A stretch of DNA of 64,000 nucleotides from Sclerodactyla briareus (GCA_026419785.1 JAODTK010001532.1:248001-312000), one strand, 5' to 3'; positions 25,247 to 38,428 are shown, counted from the stretch's first letter. Numbers and translations: made by a program. The notes: generated from the sequence alone by a model not told the origin.

Positions 25247-25982
25247 GGGGAGACCGGGGCACAGTGGGACGTTATTTTACATTTTCGTCAATAGTTCTCT
25301 TTCGGAATGCAATCCTGGCCAAAAAAAAAAGAAAAAAAAAAGGGAAAAATTGTCCCAATGCACCCCGTACCTTCCCGCATTGGGACACCATTAGTGTCAC
25401 ATGATATCAAAGCAATAACATGTTACCAGCTTCCCCTTACCGAATGAACTGATATATCGTCCAATACGTTAGCAACACACACTACTAGATGTACGTTGTC
25501 ATTTTAAATACTATAATCATAATCCGAGGGGCACCCCCGCCCCTTTTCCCCGTACTATAATCACTTCCCAATGCACCCGTTCACGTGGCCCCTGCGCCCC
25601 GTAGTAGGTTTTTCAGTGTAATGCACCATATACACCAAATGTGCGAAATAATTCATGCAGTCTGTTCATCTATCTATACATTTGATTCACATGTTTCACG
25701 TGCACAAGTACATTTGTTTTAAAGTGAACACGGAAAAAGCATAGGGGCATCCAATCACAATGTTGCAATAGTTCGTCAAGATCGAAAAAGCGATTTTTTT
25801 ATCACATTTCAACAGAAACGCCAGAAGATTGATACTAACCACGTAAAATTGCTCACTGGGGGGCCTTTTTAAAAAAAGTTGGGGCGGTCTCGGAGGAAGG
25901 TAGTACCGGCACTACTGAATCGGCATATTAGATATTCACACTGTCCCACAGCGGGACGTGGCCCAATGCGCCCGGTCTCCCC
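25247..25982. mobile_element. Short element with GGGGAGACCGGG terminal inverted repeats
   Basis: It starts ggggagaccggggcacagtg, and the far end reverse-complemented starts ggggagaccgggcgcattgg. The two ends are clearly related over about 24 bases. The 736-bp interior has A-rich and C-rich tracts and no coding capacity, so this looks like a MITE-like or foldback element. I could not define a target duplication (flanks tattc and tacta). Confidence 0.65.
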
Positions 25983-28700
25983 TACTAGAACAATTCTTCT
26001 CCTATTACTTTGGTACTGATAGTGCAAAGTTCGAAAGTCAATTGTCTATGTTTTGAAATATGTAAAACTTGTTCCAACTTCATTGAATGAAATATCGGAT
26101 ACAATTATCAGTTTCGAACATCAAATGACATCGAAAGAGTACATTCGTAGGGGATATTTTCCGAATGCCATTCATCGATATTCACATGCTTCGCCGAACG
26201 TTTGCGTGCCACGTGAAATCGGTCCTTCACTAGGAGACACTAAGTTTCATTCAATTTCATGTTCAGTTCATGAATCCGGCCGTGAAAACTACGGGTTCAG
26301 GAAGAGCTGTAAAGCTTGGCCGTATTGATCCTGGATGAGCACGCGGCAAACTCACCTTTCTCATCTCGACTAGTGCCCAGGTGGTATCGAGGCAGGAATC
26401 GACAGACGCCATTTACGGTCTCCTCCGCAAAGACAATTCAGTGACCCGAGATCAATTTCTCGGCACCCGATAGTAGCGGGAAATTCATTTCAACGTGATT
26501 GCTCAGAGCCGACTAACGAGACAAATATCCCGTAAAAACCCTAGTTATTCCAGTAAGTCCATTACCCTACGACGGAACCATGAAATTGAAGACCGATACC
26601 TTGCTAATTGCAACCCCTCGTACAGCCACTTTGGGGAAATGTTTCCGGTGACTTATAGATTTCGAACCTGGAAAGTACAGTTGCAAAGCGTCACTGATAC
26701 CACTCTGCAATCGCTTCCACCCCCGATGCGAGCCGATTCCGTTATTTAACTAAAATTCGTAGAAAAAAACAGAAATCTCTCTGGAGATGGGTAGATGACA
26801 TTGTCTCAGATGTAGGAAAAATATGGATTTTGTCCGTAGTTAATATAGAATATATTTAGTGGTTTGAATGGTATCGTGGAATTACATAACACAAAACCCT
26901 CAGAGAAATTATAATCGCCAACGTTTGCATGGCCACGAGGGCTAACGCAGCCTCGCCACCTAACATATTTCCCAGGGAGTGGCACCAGGCGTTTTACAGT
27001 TCACTATTAAGTTAAGGTCGTGAGAATCGCTATACCACTTAGAGTTGTATCATATGTGTGTGTCATTGTCTGGAACATGTGATAACACAACATACAGTAT
27101 AGCCCTCTAGAACCCCACATGGGGTGGAGGATTTAATGTAAACTGACTTTGAATACTGCTAAATACTGCAGTGTTTCTAAAAGACTCGTAAGCCAATAGG
27201 CGCTTTGCAAGCCGCACGGTCCTTAAAAGATGTATCCCATCCTGAGAGTATTCATCACTCTTTTCTGCATTTTCGTCTGCACTAATAATATCATTTTGGG
27301 GAACTTAACCTGTTTTTAACATAATATCCACATGTTTTGTTAAATAAATCAAGTTGAAGAGAACCGTTTTCAAAATGCAATTTCACGTTGTAAACGGAGA
27401 TTATGTACTGATCAATAATGTATACATAGCCTTCGGTTAGCATCTGCGATCATGAATTTGACTAGCGAAACTAATTGACAGCAACTTTCTATAGCGAACT
27501 CCTCTGAGCAAGAGGGAGAGAGGATGGGGCGAACTGGATACAAACCGTTCGTTCTCAATCTAAGTTTCAATCCGCGACAAAGGTCCATGTATGCATATGG
27601 ACTTGCTCTAATGTGATGGTTCTCCGAATAATGTAATATCTCCTGGACTCAACCGTCTTAAAATTCTTCGAACGTGCACTGAAATAAGGCTTGTTCCGTT
27701 TCAAACATGTAACCCTGCCTAACTTAATTTGAACATATATATGTTTGCATTCTTCAGATAGTAGTTGTGCGCTTCTCGAACTCTCCGTACTTGTCAACGA
27801 TCCTAAACTGATACAAAACCTATCGGCTTCCTCCCCTCCATACATACAACCTATCTACCTAATATGAAGCTTGATACATGATGGCGTTCGTTAGTATCAT
27901 GATCACGAATTCATGTGGTTTGCCCTCTTGAACTTACGCCATGTTCATCATGAGGTTCATCATCAGCATATATGCAGGCCACATACCTAATATTAACTTG
28001 TGGGCCCAAATTGCTGCATTCATGTCGATATCGTGTTTCAAAAGCCTTTTGGGGTGTGCCTTCTCATACTTTGAATGACCTTGAACATACGTCTTGAACA
28101 AAAGGAATCACTCTCAGCGTATGTGCTAACCCACGTAGCCCTACCTATTGGAACTTGGGTAGAAAACATGTCTGCGTTCACGATTAGAATTTTTGACAAG
28201 AAGTTTTACACCACAAACAACACACGCACACAGACAGTAATGCGCACACCTGCTTGAATGCATACATTTTCTGCAATATGACAAAGCACTAATTCCACGG
28301 ACTGATATTGTTAGAGCTTTGAATGAGAATAATACAGTCTACCTTGATTATTACTAGTCGCAAAACTAATTTATCGCATTTATAGTATGATAACCAATCT
28401 GGCAGGGTAGTGGTTACTCTGTCAGGTTTGTAGATTGGAGTGAGAATCCAGGCATACTGGCACATTTGTTATTCTAGTATACATTTTTTGAAATGACGAA
28501 ATTTTCTACTATCTCTACCATCCATAGAACGTCAGTAACCGTCAGGTAAAATACATATGAACCCTTTGTCATCCCAGCTCGTATTCATTTGTTCACTGCA
28601 ATCCGCACCGACCAACCAGGGTGCGGTAAACGCTTGTAATTAATCGCCGATTCTTGTTACTTTGTACCATCCCGACTTGACTATTTAAGTCCTGCGTCGA
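25983..28700. other. Intergenic DNA with weak repeat traces
   Basis: No gene is recognised. 26290-26420 (ctacgggttcagga, ctcgactagtgccca) resembles 31875-32000 (ctacgggctcagga, ttcgactagtaccca), so it is a low-copy dispersed repeat. 27860-28010 looks like a very degraded member of the accaagtatgagcttc family (acatacctaatattaac). Frames at 26053-26328 and 26495-26749 have no recognisable motif. Confidence 0.45.
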
Positions 28701-28709
28701 CCACTACTT

Positions 28710-30146
28710 CCTCGAATCACACGCGATTATCAATTCCCTCTCCCAATGCCACGAGCCAGGAATGTTTGAAACTGCCAGAGTTACTCCTTTTCTGAAGACC
28801 CAGGTCTAGACTCGGGAAGAGCTTAACCTATCGCTCGATCCCGAAATTGAAGTTTATCTCGGAATTGGTAGAGACGGTAATTGAAAGAAGTCTAGAACAT
28901 CTTTTTAACCCGCAGCAATCTCCAGTCGTACACCAGTCGCATACCGAAAGCAGCACTCCATTGAAACGGCGCCCTCAGAGTACAGAGTGACATTCTCAAC
29001 TCGTCAGATGAAAGCCACGCCAGTACTTTGAATTATCAGCCGCTATTTACACTCTCGACCACAAGATCTGGTGATTAGACTGCGTTCTCGTTGTCCTGTA
29101 TGGATGCGAACAAATTATCTCTGTCGGTGGTCGACAATCTCCCCCGTCAGTTGTCATGCAGAGTGTGCCCCGAGGTTCAGTTCTAGTCCCAAAGCTATAC
29201 ATGCTCTACACCCGAAGGAATTAATTCAGCGACATTGCTCGAATTTCACTTCTATGCTGATGATACCCTATGTGTCGTCCAACCCTGACGACAAACATTC
29301 CCGTGGAGATGCCATGTCCCCGTTTGCCAACGTGTCTGTCAGAAATAGTGGGTGGATGCTGACCAATAAGTTGAAACTCAACAATGCAGAATTATTTTTA
29401 GTTTATTGAAACGATTATTGTTACTACCAGCGCCATGAGAATGTGCCAACGACATTTCAATCCGACATTGGTGGTGTCGTCATCAACGGCACGCCTTTCT
29501 TGGCAGTGAAGAATCTTGGTGCCATGTATGATCCTCACATTGACATGTCACAACAGGTAACAAAATCCGTAGATCCGCCTAACTGAGAAAGAGCGGGGCT
29601 ATACGCTGAATGCCCATCCCGACACCACGCTCTGATCATCTTGCATCTCGACTATTGTAATGCTTTGTTGTTCGGCGTACCCAGTCACGTCGAATAAACT
29701 ACACGCTTCAATTCCAAAATACTGACTGCGCACACATCATGCATGCGGACCCCTCTCCCACACATCACCCCAGTTCTTCGAGACCTCCATTCTGCTAGTT
29801 GGACGATGCATTGTGTTCAAAGTTTTTGCGTACAAAATCGCTATTACTTTGAACACTTTCAGGAAACTTATCTTATTAACATATTTGTTCTTGTGAATAA
29901 ATGTAACTATATTTGCTACTACATTTTACTGGATTTTTCCTTGAACAGGTAATTATTTGGAGTTTACTATTATTTTGTTTTACAATCTCTTCAGCTTTAG
30001 ACTTCACGCACGTCTCATCTTTCTGTCATCCCCATTCTATCCTTCCGTGACACTGTGCTGTTCATTCGTATGTCTTGCTTATCGTTTTTAATCTATCTCA
30101 GCGCCTCTACTGATATAGGGCACTAATAAATTTCATCCATCTATTA
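28710..30146 (+). mobile_element. Decayed LINE of the CR1/L2 type, reverse-transcriptase part and 3' end
   Basis: Read across several frameshifts and stops, the plus strand gives the ordered landmarks of a CR1/L2-type reverse transcriptase: VTPFLK-like near 28780; a query-box remnant before LDHKI near 29055; VPRGSVLVPKLY at 29164-29200; the catalytic YADDT at 29252-29266; VKNLGAMYDPHID at 29510-29550; LDYCNALLFGVPSHV at 29647-29690; and HITPVLRDLH at 29763-29792. A 3' end reading gatatagggcactaataaat (30111-30130) is like the tails of these elements. The endonuclease and first ORF are missing, so it is 5' truncated. The aspartate pair survives although the frame is broken in at least four places. 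It cannot make protein. Confidence 0.8.
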
Positions 30147-30885
30147 TGTATCGTTCAATGATGGACAATGCTACTACTACCAATTCATGGCGACATATCT
30201 ATGCTGTAGGAGTAAAACCTGCTTGGCCGTTCGACTAAAATGGCTGGAATTACCTTCGACCCAAAATTTGTAAATAACCCTATCGATGTGACCAAGTGTA
30301 TCCAACAATGTATTAGTTCATACATAGAAGCCGACCTTTCGTATACTTTCTAGGAGACAGAGTCGAAGGAAACCCTAAAAATGTTAATGCAATCCACTCT
30401 ACACCCAGTCTGTGTGTGCCCTTTTCTATGTGATACGACACCGGCAATCTTTTGCAATGCATACTATATATTCAGTTTTCTTCATTTACAGAGAGATTCT
30501 CGCCTCTCCTCACATACTAGTATTTCAAGTTGGTTTCAAACCTGAAATTTAAATAAATGCTCTCGACTTTTGGGGGGGGGGGAGGAAAATACTTATTCTT
30601 CTGGTACACAATATAGGCCTTACACATGTTTATCCGAACTGAGCACAGAAGTAACTTTATCTGCTCTGACCTAATTATGCGGGTCAACTTTTTCCATCAA
30701 TGAATTCGCTGTTAAATTTGTCATTACCGCCGACCGGAGAAGAGCCTACATATACTTATGTCGATTTGCACTGGTACTCTTCTGCGAAACGGCTCATTGA
30801 CGCAAATGGAATTGAAAGCGCAACCACTTGTGGCTGTATGGTCTGGACCCTATCCCAGCGTGTATGACAGCGTCCGCACATAATG
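30147..30885. other. Unassigned DNA between LINE and duplication
   Basis: A G-tract at 30571-30581 and short frames only. No gene is seen. Confidence 0.4.
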
Positions 30886-30954
30886 TATTTTGCACAGTTT
30901 CTTTTTTGACCTGACCGACCCATGCCTCCCAAAACGTAATGTAAGTCCATTGGT

Positions 30955-31035
30955 GATACTGAGATGTTTGGAAGGAGAGCCCTATTATTCCTGTAGCTCT
31001 GGGCAGTCCTGAGCATAATAGAAAGCCAGATAACC
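30955..31035 (-). CDS. Possible receptor exon, copy P (ionotropic glutamate receptor-like)
   Basis: On the minus strand an acceptor (tattatgctcag, 31013-31024) is conserved with copy Q (catatgctcag). After it, copy P encodes QYHQWTYITFW. This resembles the W-x-x-[FVI]-[TS]-[LIVF] strand seen in amino-terminal ligand-binding domains of ionotropic glutamate receptors and related periplasmic-binding folds. The exon end is uncertain, and copy Q reads a different frame across an 8-base indel. The match is short, so this is tentative. Confidence 0.25.
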
Positions 31036-31374
31036 TTTCACTCGTATCAACATTTCTTGATTTCATTCCCAAGTGGCCGTGTAATACTTGGAGAAGCGAT
31101 TACCAATTATTGCTGTAACCCCAACACGACATTCGGTGATGAACTGAACGCAGAACTTCCCTTCCCCCCTCCCCTCCTCCCCCTAAACAGTTTCCTTCAC
31201 ATATCCGTTCCATACATTCCGATGCAGACAGTTTGAAAGACAACCAAGTTTTTATTAGAATGGTGTTCTAATATTACCTAAGGAACAACGAGTCAAACGC
31301 TTCAAGGAAAATGAATGTGGCAAGAGAGATCTTGTTATCATCTTAGTTATAATGACATAAACGGAATACAACAA

Positions 31375-32540
31375 AAGACAGGTCTAACTACAAATCTTAC
31401 CCCCCCCCAAAAAAAAAAAAAAAAATTCCAATCAAAAGGCCTGTCATGGTTTCCCCTAACCACTGAAGCAATTAATAGCAAGGACCAAGTCTACCAAAAT
31501 CTGACTATGAGAAATTTGAACAAAAAAATTTCAAATGACCGCCAGCCGCCATTTTGAAACTGCTAAATAGCCATAAAATTGTCAGAAGTTGCACGGAAGT
31601 GATGATTAAAGTGTTAATTCCATCTAATCCTGCTATGGTGAAGCCATTGGAGTGAGTTTGGCATAGTTTTGTTATCATCTCAAGCACCAAAACCAAGATG
31701 GCGGCTGTCGGCCATTTCGAAGTATGCCAGTATAGTATTTTCAAAATATTAACCAGGATGTCAAGTCTCTGATAATAATAGCTATGAGTACATTTCAAGT
31801 AAGGTAAATCCTTCTAAATTTGTAGACAGTACCATTCATTGATTTGATTTTATTTCATTTTATTTGAATGCTACGGGCTCAGGAAACCATATGATGGCTC
31901 ATGGAGGAACCCTGGGCGTGTGATCGTGACTGGACAACCCAACCGGCGAAACTTCGCCTTCCCTTTTCGACTAGTACCCAGAAAATAATGAGGCAGGCGT
32001 GTACTATAACCAGCTTGCCAACCGGGCCAAGCCATTTATGAGACGGACTTGAGTTTCTTAAGGCCATTCCCCCACGGTTGGGGGGGTTGGTAGCTACCTG
32101 ACGTCCATGTCCGAGAAAACCTTGTTTATACTTTACCCTCTCCATCCCGCCCCGAAATTTTTGAGCTCTCTCCCGCACGCGTTCCAATTATTCCTTTGGG
32201 AGCAATTTCCAGAGGGTTCGGGGGGGGGGACACATTTCGATGCTTGTTCGCAGTCATAGTTTGCCTACTAGGTTTAGCGAAATGCCCCTCCGTTGCGAGT
32301 TGTGGAAATGATCTTCCATGTTCTAGGTGAAATTTCCCGGATGGACATTTTTCGAGTTACAACCTCAATGTTTCTGATTTAGTCACCTTGTGTATTGGCG
32401 CTGTTTAAGCATGCAATGTTCCGCGGCGGTCGATCCGACCGCGGTGGTGTGATAGTGTGTTCTCTGGATGGAATTTTTGTCCCATCTCGATGGCGTCTTG
32501 CTGTAGTCCCTTGAAAGCAAAAACAAAAAAAAAAGGGGCC
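31375..32540. other. Start of the private insertion in copy P, repeats
   Basis: This has no counterpart in copy Q. It holds a C/A tract (31401-31426), a repeat-like stretch with two ccattttg/ccatttcg phrases and aagatggcggctg (31530-31720), and 31875-32030, which resembles 26290-26420. No gene is recognised. Confidence 0.45.
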
Positions 32541-34800
32541 CAACAACGACTGGGATTTCCATCCCACGTGTCCCTCATGTCAAAACTGTACCAGAGACAA
32601 CCGGTGTGAGATCTGCCTCGACTGGGAGGAAACACGTTGTGGAAGAGCTGAGAGATTGGTTGATGAAGCGCCTGAAAGACCCACTCCGTGCGATTCAGAG
32701 CAGGTGGGCTCGACCTCGGCAACCAGTGCTCCAATCAGCACGAGTACGGTCGCCGGGGGGGAGGCCTCCGCGACTTCCAGGAGCCCAAGTTGTAAGGTAA
32801 CTTTCAAGGAGATAGGGAAAGATCCGTTACATAATCAGACCTGTATATCTAGTTTCGGTATAGAGGCCGGTCAGGAGCGAGGGATCTGGCCAGGATGCAG
32901 AAGGGGCCCAACCCCGCATATCTGGTTCGGTACGGGATCGACCGGTAACGGGCTCCGGTCGGGGCGATCGAGCCAGGCCAGGCCAGTGGCAACGGATTGC
33001 CGTTCTACCGCCAGAGTCAGGGGGATCCGAGACGAATCCGGCCCGGACCAGGGAACTTGGCCCGTAGCACACAAACGCACGGTGGGCGGGTCAGATTTCT
33101 TTCTGGGATAACTCAGACCAGGGGGAGACAGGGCCCCTGAAGGCGGTAGAGCAGACTAATTCCACGCAGCCACTCAGCGTTTGGGTTCCAGCACGGGTTC
33201 TAAGCAGCGGGTTGACAGCCTCCGGCCCTCGGGATTTCGGAGGTTTCCCCCAGGTGAAGGACTCTCCCGAGGCATCCAGGCTGCGTCGGTCCCCCAGAGG
33301 CCAATCCAGGAGACGCGCAAGAGGCGCTTACCTTCACTAGCCGCGTACAGGCCTCGGGGAACCAAGCGCAGGGGCAGGACACAGTCTCACGGCTCCTTGA
33401 GGCAATTAGTGTACTCTTCCGTAGACTGCAACCTCCCTCAGCTCCGGTGGAACGGAGGGGCGAGGCCCCACAGTTCAGGCAGGAGCAGCCCAGGGGCTAC
33501 TGCCAGTGGAGGCAGAGGAAGAGGACACCCCTTCCTTGAGGAGTGGAGATTCCGCAGCATGTACCATAGCCGTCTAGGTCATCCGGCGGGCCTTGGGGTT
33601 TGGAGACCCAGCACCACAGGATGCGCTGACCCGGCGAGGGCAGTTCAGATTGGTCCCTCAAAAACACCGCGCCTCCGTCTGCCCCTGCCGTATAACCCGT
33701 CCGCGGGGAGGCTGTACACGAGCGTTCAGTCGCCACATCGTTCTGGCGATCCTAACCATAGAGGCCCTCCCGAATGCTGGTCTGTGAACGACACCGAATC
33801 GGGAGGTTTTTTTTACTGTCCCAGACATCCCGCTAAAGTCTTTCGATCGGCGCCATGAAATAGTATGGGCGCGTCACCTTCAATACCTCTCATACCTTGG
33901 GGTCCGTTCTAACGGAGCTTAACAAAATTCGCGGATGGAATGGAGTATTGCCGTTCGGGCCCACGTGAACGTCACTCCACGCCATGAATCCTATCCATGG
34001 CCTCTTTAATCCACCATAGCGTCGTTCCATGACCTATCAGCCACGCGTACGGACATCGTCGCGGAACAGTTACCGTGAACCCCGGGGCGGAATCCGAACG
34101 CCGTAGACACTCCAGTATCCAACCGAGCGCATTGGGACACACCAAGCGGTCGCATCGAGGCGGCGTTCCCGCCCCACGAGGCCGTGTAAGACCAGCCGCG
34201 GCCGGGGTTCCTTCAGCTCCTGGGTCCCGTGGTTTTGGACGGGTCTCAGCGAAGCTCCAACAGAGGTTCTTCCACCCATGGCCAGGAAGGACAAACGTAA
34301 CGCCCACACCCATAGGGATGCCCAGTCCGTCGTGGTTTTCCAGCCGTGGGTGGGAAGACTGGCGGCTTCCTGCGCAAAAGTTAGTTAAAACAGGCCCGGG
34401 GCCGTGAATCCCGGAGGTAGTGACACCCAAGGTTATCTGCTGGAGTTCACCTCAACCACCTCACCACCTCCCACCTTCGACATACGCGAGTTTGGAGACT
34501 TACCCTGAAGGAATCCGCCACAATACCTCCCACGGACGACCAACGACAGCTTTCCCGCTCAAGCCCTTCCTGGCGCTAAAAGGGAGCTCTTGGCAACCCA
34601 ATCCACAATCGCCGCCCTCTCAATCAAACCATGTTGATGCGGCGTTTCCATACAATACCTACACGGGCATGTATGCGTACAAACGTGTGAGTTGTGTAGG
34701 CCGCAATCGCCGACCTTGGCCAATCGGCAAGGTCCATTAGCTGCTCTTGGGATGATTAGTAACCTGGAATACTGCATGGACTGGATGAAGCGAACGCATC
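32540..34800 (+). mobile_element. DIRS-like (tyrosine recombinase) retrotransposon fragment, Gag and start of RT
   Basis: The region is GC-rich, unlike its AT-rich surroundings. Plus-strand reading gives a cysteine cluster CPSCQNCTRDNRCEICLDW (about 32567-32624), the C-x2-C...C-x2-C-x-x-W arrangement of DIRS-type Gag proteins. It is followed by a Ser/Thr-rich stretch (32656-32810) and a long basic open frame (33181-33858). Across frameshifts, 34334-34475 recalls the start of DIRS reverse transcriptases (GGRL... then GYLLEFTSTTSPPP at 34431-34472). The rest of the reverse transcriptase, RNase H and recombinase are absent. Several frames are broken, so it is a dead fragment. The alternative is another retroelement Gag, but I see no chromodomain, protease or integrase signal. 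Confidence 0.5.
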
Positions 34801-35750
34801 ACTGATCAGACAATCATAGGCCTACATCATCTAATCGCAAGTTCTCAAATATAGTCACGACGTGCAATGCGGCCTAAATATAGGCCAGGCCGGGCAACCT
34901 CTGGTAGAAAAACAACAACATGAACAAGTTACAGTTTCAGACCTAATAGATTATTATACTTTACTTTCAGTCTAAAATCTGGTGCTGTTTTTTTGACCTG
35001 TCAACTCCTGAATTTCTTGTGAACTTAGTCATTACCGTCCACGCAATGTGCATTCCAGATATCGTTGGACAAATTCAGCTATACGGAGCCAATGAGACAG
35101 AGCTCTGTTAATAGAGCGCAGGTAAAAAATAGTCTAGTAAATATTGGCACTACGGATTTTTCCCGTGACATGAAACGAGGTCATACTACATTGCGTGTAC
35201 ACAAGTCACCCCTGGTAAAGGCGTAGGCGACAACATATGCATGTCCCCAATATTGAAAAAATCGCATGTGACTTTTATATGTTTACACAGTAACTTGTCC
35301 TGCCAAAGGAAGTGACACCCCAATATTCTTTACGACAAAATGTGCCCCTTATGGCGTCACGCAGGAGGGGGGGGGGGGAATTATTGAAACAAAAGGTGTG
35401 AAATAATCATATTTATCTTATTGTAGTTTCAAGTGTGGGACCATGGGACTGTGAACGCGTGCAAGAAAAGCTTCTGCCCATACAACAATTGATATCGTCT
35501 CATTTGCTTGTTATAATTTCCTTAATTTAGAGCGTTCGGCGTCTTTTGAATTCGTTCGTCCTGTTTAACCCTTCCCGAAGTCAAGATTTGGTCGACTTTT
35601 TTCCTGTTACTGAACACACTCAGAGAATTCAGGAATCCAGTGATAAACCTTGTTGGTCTAATTTTGTGGAGTGTTTCCAGCCTAAATTGACCCGTCTGTA
35701 ACAGAACAATAATAAGATAACCCAAAATATTGGCAGTGAATTTCCCACAC
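34800..35750. other. Remainder of the private insertion in copy P
   Basis: AT-rich, with a G tract at 35368-35380. It has a minus-strand open frame (35522-35725) with no recognised motif. Confidence 0.4.
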
Positions 35751-36018
35751 TAATATTATAATTAAAATGCTCCGCTGTAAGCTGTAATATAAGTGATCAC
35801 TCCATTTCTCTTTTAATATGAGTAATATCCTATAGAGAAGATATTGCAACATGAAACGATCGCCCTATTTTTTTTTTGATCGAGTGCCCGGCATACCCCG
35901 GGTGAGTGCAAAGTTTATCGCGCGCGCGTCAGTGCTTCCCGACTCTATCTATCTATATATTTCATACAGTAGGCTACTACGGGATTTATTGACGGACACA
36001 GTGAAAATGAAGTCGGAG

Positions 36019-36110
36019 ATATAATAATAATAAAAATAATAAAATAATATAAAAATAATGAGATAACAAGTCGGAATAATGAGATAATAATTCGAAATAA
36101 TATAATGACG
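36019..36110. repeat. AATAATGAGAT-type simple repeat (copy P)
   Basis: Runs of ataat, aaaat and aatgagataa. The counterpart in copy Q lies at 49745-49840 and shows that the simple repeat predates the duplication. Confidence 0.75.
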
Positions 36111-36276
36111 AGCACTTAACACTTTTTCCGGTTTGAACAATTGCTCCTTTGCCGTAAACCCGGAAGTGGCCAAACGTCTGTCATAGCCGGTTATGTAGTT
36201 CAGAGTATAAGCAGGCCCGTGGTTGTAATTGATACAGTACGTCACTTTTTTTTCGTGGTATATGATAAGCCCAAAG

Positions 36277-38123
36277 CCAGCCTCACACTCTACGGAGTTC
36301 AACCAACAACGCCGCTATGCTCAGCAACCCTTGCGGAGCATAGCGGAGAATTCCGCGAGCGGCGTCTCGTGGAAGGTTGTAGTGTGCTGCGGTGTGTTCC
36401 GCAGGCGGAGATCGCAGTGTTTCCGGTCTCACACATCGCGGTATCCACCGCAGCCATTTCGAGCACTGCGAAGCTATTAGTTATATAACAGTACACAGAC
36501 AAAATTAGGGTTAAGAGGGTATGCCACAACGACCGCAAAAGACGGATCTTCGTCATGTTGTATTTACTAAGAATGCGAGGACAGGATAATATTGCAACAG
36601 AACTTTCAGCAGATGAAAAAGAGAGCCTGGGCCCGAGAGTGGCTCCTTTGAAGAAAAGTAAACGATCAGTACCCTTTGGCAGGAACTGGCTGCAGAGGAT
36701 GAGTGTGGTTACGTTTCATTTCAACGGGTCTGCCAAGAGGAGTTTCAGGAGTTGCTGTATTGAGTCGACCCTCTAATAGCGAAGAAGGATACCAACTTCA
36801 GGAGAGCCATTCCGCCAGAGGTACGTTTAGCTCAGGGGTTGCCAACCTTTGGTATGCGTTCCACCAGTGCTAAATTTGGACTTTCACGGTAGTGCGCGGG
36901 GCGGTACACAGTGTGCTTCAAATGATCCAACTGCAACCAAACGCATATGAGGGTAACTAATTATTCAAACAAGGCGGCACCCTCCCCCCCCCCCCCCAGT
37001 GTCTCGCCTGGTTGGACGATCAGTGAGTTCTCTATCACCATGCAAACATTTACAAGGCATCCCCTTCGTGCTTCATGATTTGGGTATTAACATTCAACAG
37101 CTTACTTATCAGTGACCTATTTCAAATTCACACGGACTGATTGTTGACCGTTAACTCCATACCCTTTTTCTAATTTGAGATATCTCAGGACCAATGGTGG
37201 TCCGCACTTGAACGTTTTCAATAAATCCTATTGACTTAAAAATGTGTATAAATGAAGCAGGTTCTACGCATTGAATACCCCCAGTGAGTCAAACCTATGG
37301 TAAAATGTTGGGAGACTAGAGGTAGACCATACCCATCACACTTCTTGAAATTCGAAATTTGAAATAGATGCAAATAAGCCACACCGAATGACCTCCAGTG
37401 ACATCCAGTTTATGTTAAAGATGTTGGGGGAATGAACTAGGTAAACCATACCCCCAGGTGTCATGAAATTCCAACCAACTTTAAGATTTCGTATAAATTG
37501 TGCACAAGACGCATTGATGTTCATCTACCTCATATCCTGTATCTATTTGCCAAATCAAATCACCTATCACTCACCCAAGATTCGTCGGTAATCTTGCTAA
37601 CGCGCCTAAACAGTGTATTACATAAAATAGGCTGATTATCCCACTTATTGAGTGACTTTGTGCCAAAACCCGATTACATCGTGTTCCCTTAACCTCGACA
37701 CATACAAATTCAATCCGAATCGGTCCTACTGTTCCAGAGAAACCCTGCTAACGAGAAAGCGGGGCACGCTATTTTATTCGCTTGCGCGTGCTCATTGACA
37801 CTGTTTACTGTCCGACACGTACAAAATTCAATCCGAATCGGTCCTACTGTTCCAGAGAAACCCTGCTAACGAGAAAGCGGGGCACGCTATTTATTCGCTT
37901 GCGCGTGCTCATTGACACTGTTGCCATAACAATGCACTGAATTCACTTGTAGAGAACATTGCGGAGGATTCCGCAAGGCTTGCAGCGAGTGAGAAAAAAA
38001 TGAGGTGACCACGGTCTTGCGGTCGTCGACCTCACACTTTGCGGTCTCGAGGAAGCGGTGTATCCCACCGCAAGGCTTCGCAAGTCTCGTGTAGAGCAAA
38101 TTCCGCACAATGTGAGGCCGCTT
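36277..38123. mobile_element. Element with AGCCTCACA-type inverted ends, inserted in copy P only
   Basis: Copy Q runs directly from tatatgataagccca into acagccaatc, whereas copy P is split by 1.85 kb. The left end reads agcctcacactctacggag and the right end, reverse-complemented, agcggcctcacattgtgcgg. Both ends have further GCGG-rich subterminal motifs (36330-36470; 37960-38090). A third end of the same kind is at 41950-41976. The interior has no transposase, and I cannot fix the target duplication (perhaps aag). The superfamily is unknown to me. Confidence 0.6.
37694..37923. repeat. Tandem duplication of about 117 bp
   Basis: Two nearly identical units, 37694-37806 and 37811-37923, share gaatcggtcctactgttcca and cttgcgcgtgctcattgaca. 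They differ by only a few single-base changes, so the duplication is recent. It lies inside the element at 36277-38123. Confidence 0.9.
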
Positions 38124-38428
38124 AAGTAACAGCCAATCTATTCAAAAGTCGGCATACTACTCCGTTTAGTCAATGAGCTAACCCGATGTACGGCGGTAAC
38201 TGAAGAAATGGTCGGAAAATCAACAACATGAAATTCACTGATATCATACGTTCATTCCCTTCAAAGAGAGTCGGTGTTTTGATTTCCTGTTAAGACAGTC
38301 CCTTACCAGTAGAACGAGGCGGTTTCGCCACGAGATGGTAATACAAGATTCTATTCCAGGTAAGTATCAAAACTTAACGTATAAAAGAGCTTAAACCCTT
38401 TTAATTCCCATTCAAACAAGGAACATAC

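Noticed and set aside
33181-33858. 225-codon plus-strand open frame as a host gene
   Set aside because: GC-rich, Arg/Pro/Ser-rich composition, opposite-strand frames also open, and it lies between Gag-like and RT-like pieces of a DIRS-like element.
33972-34430. 152-codon minus-strand open frame
   Set aside because: It is antisense to the RT-start similarity; openness is explained by GC-rich composition.
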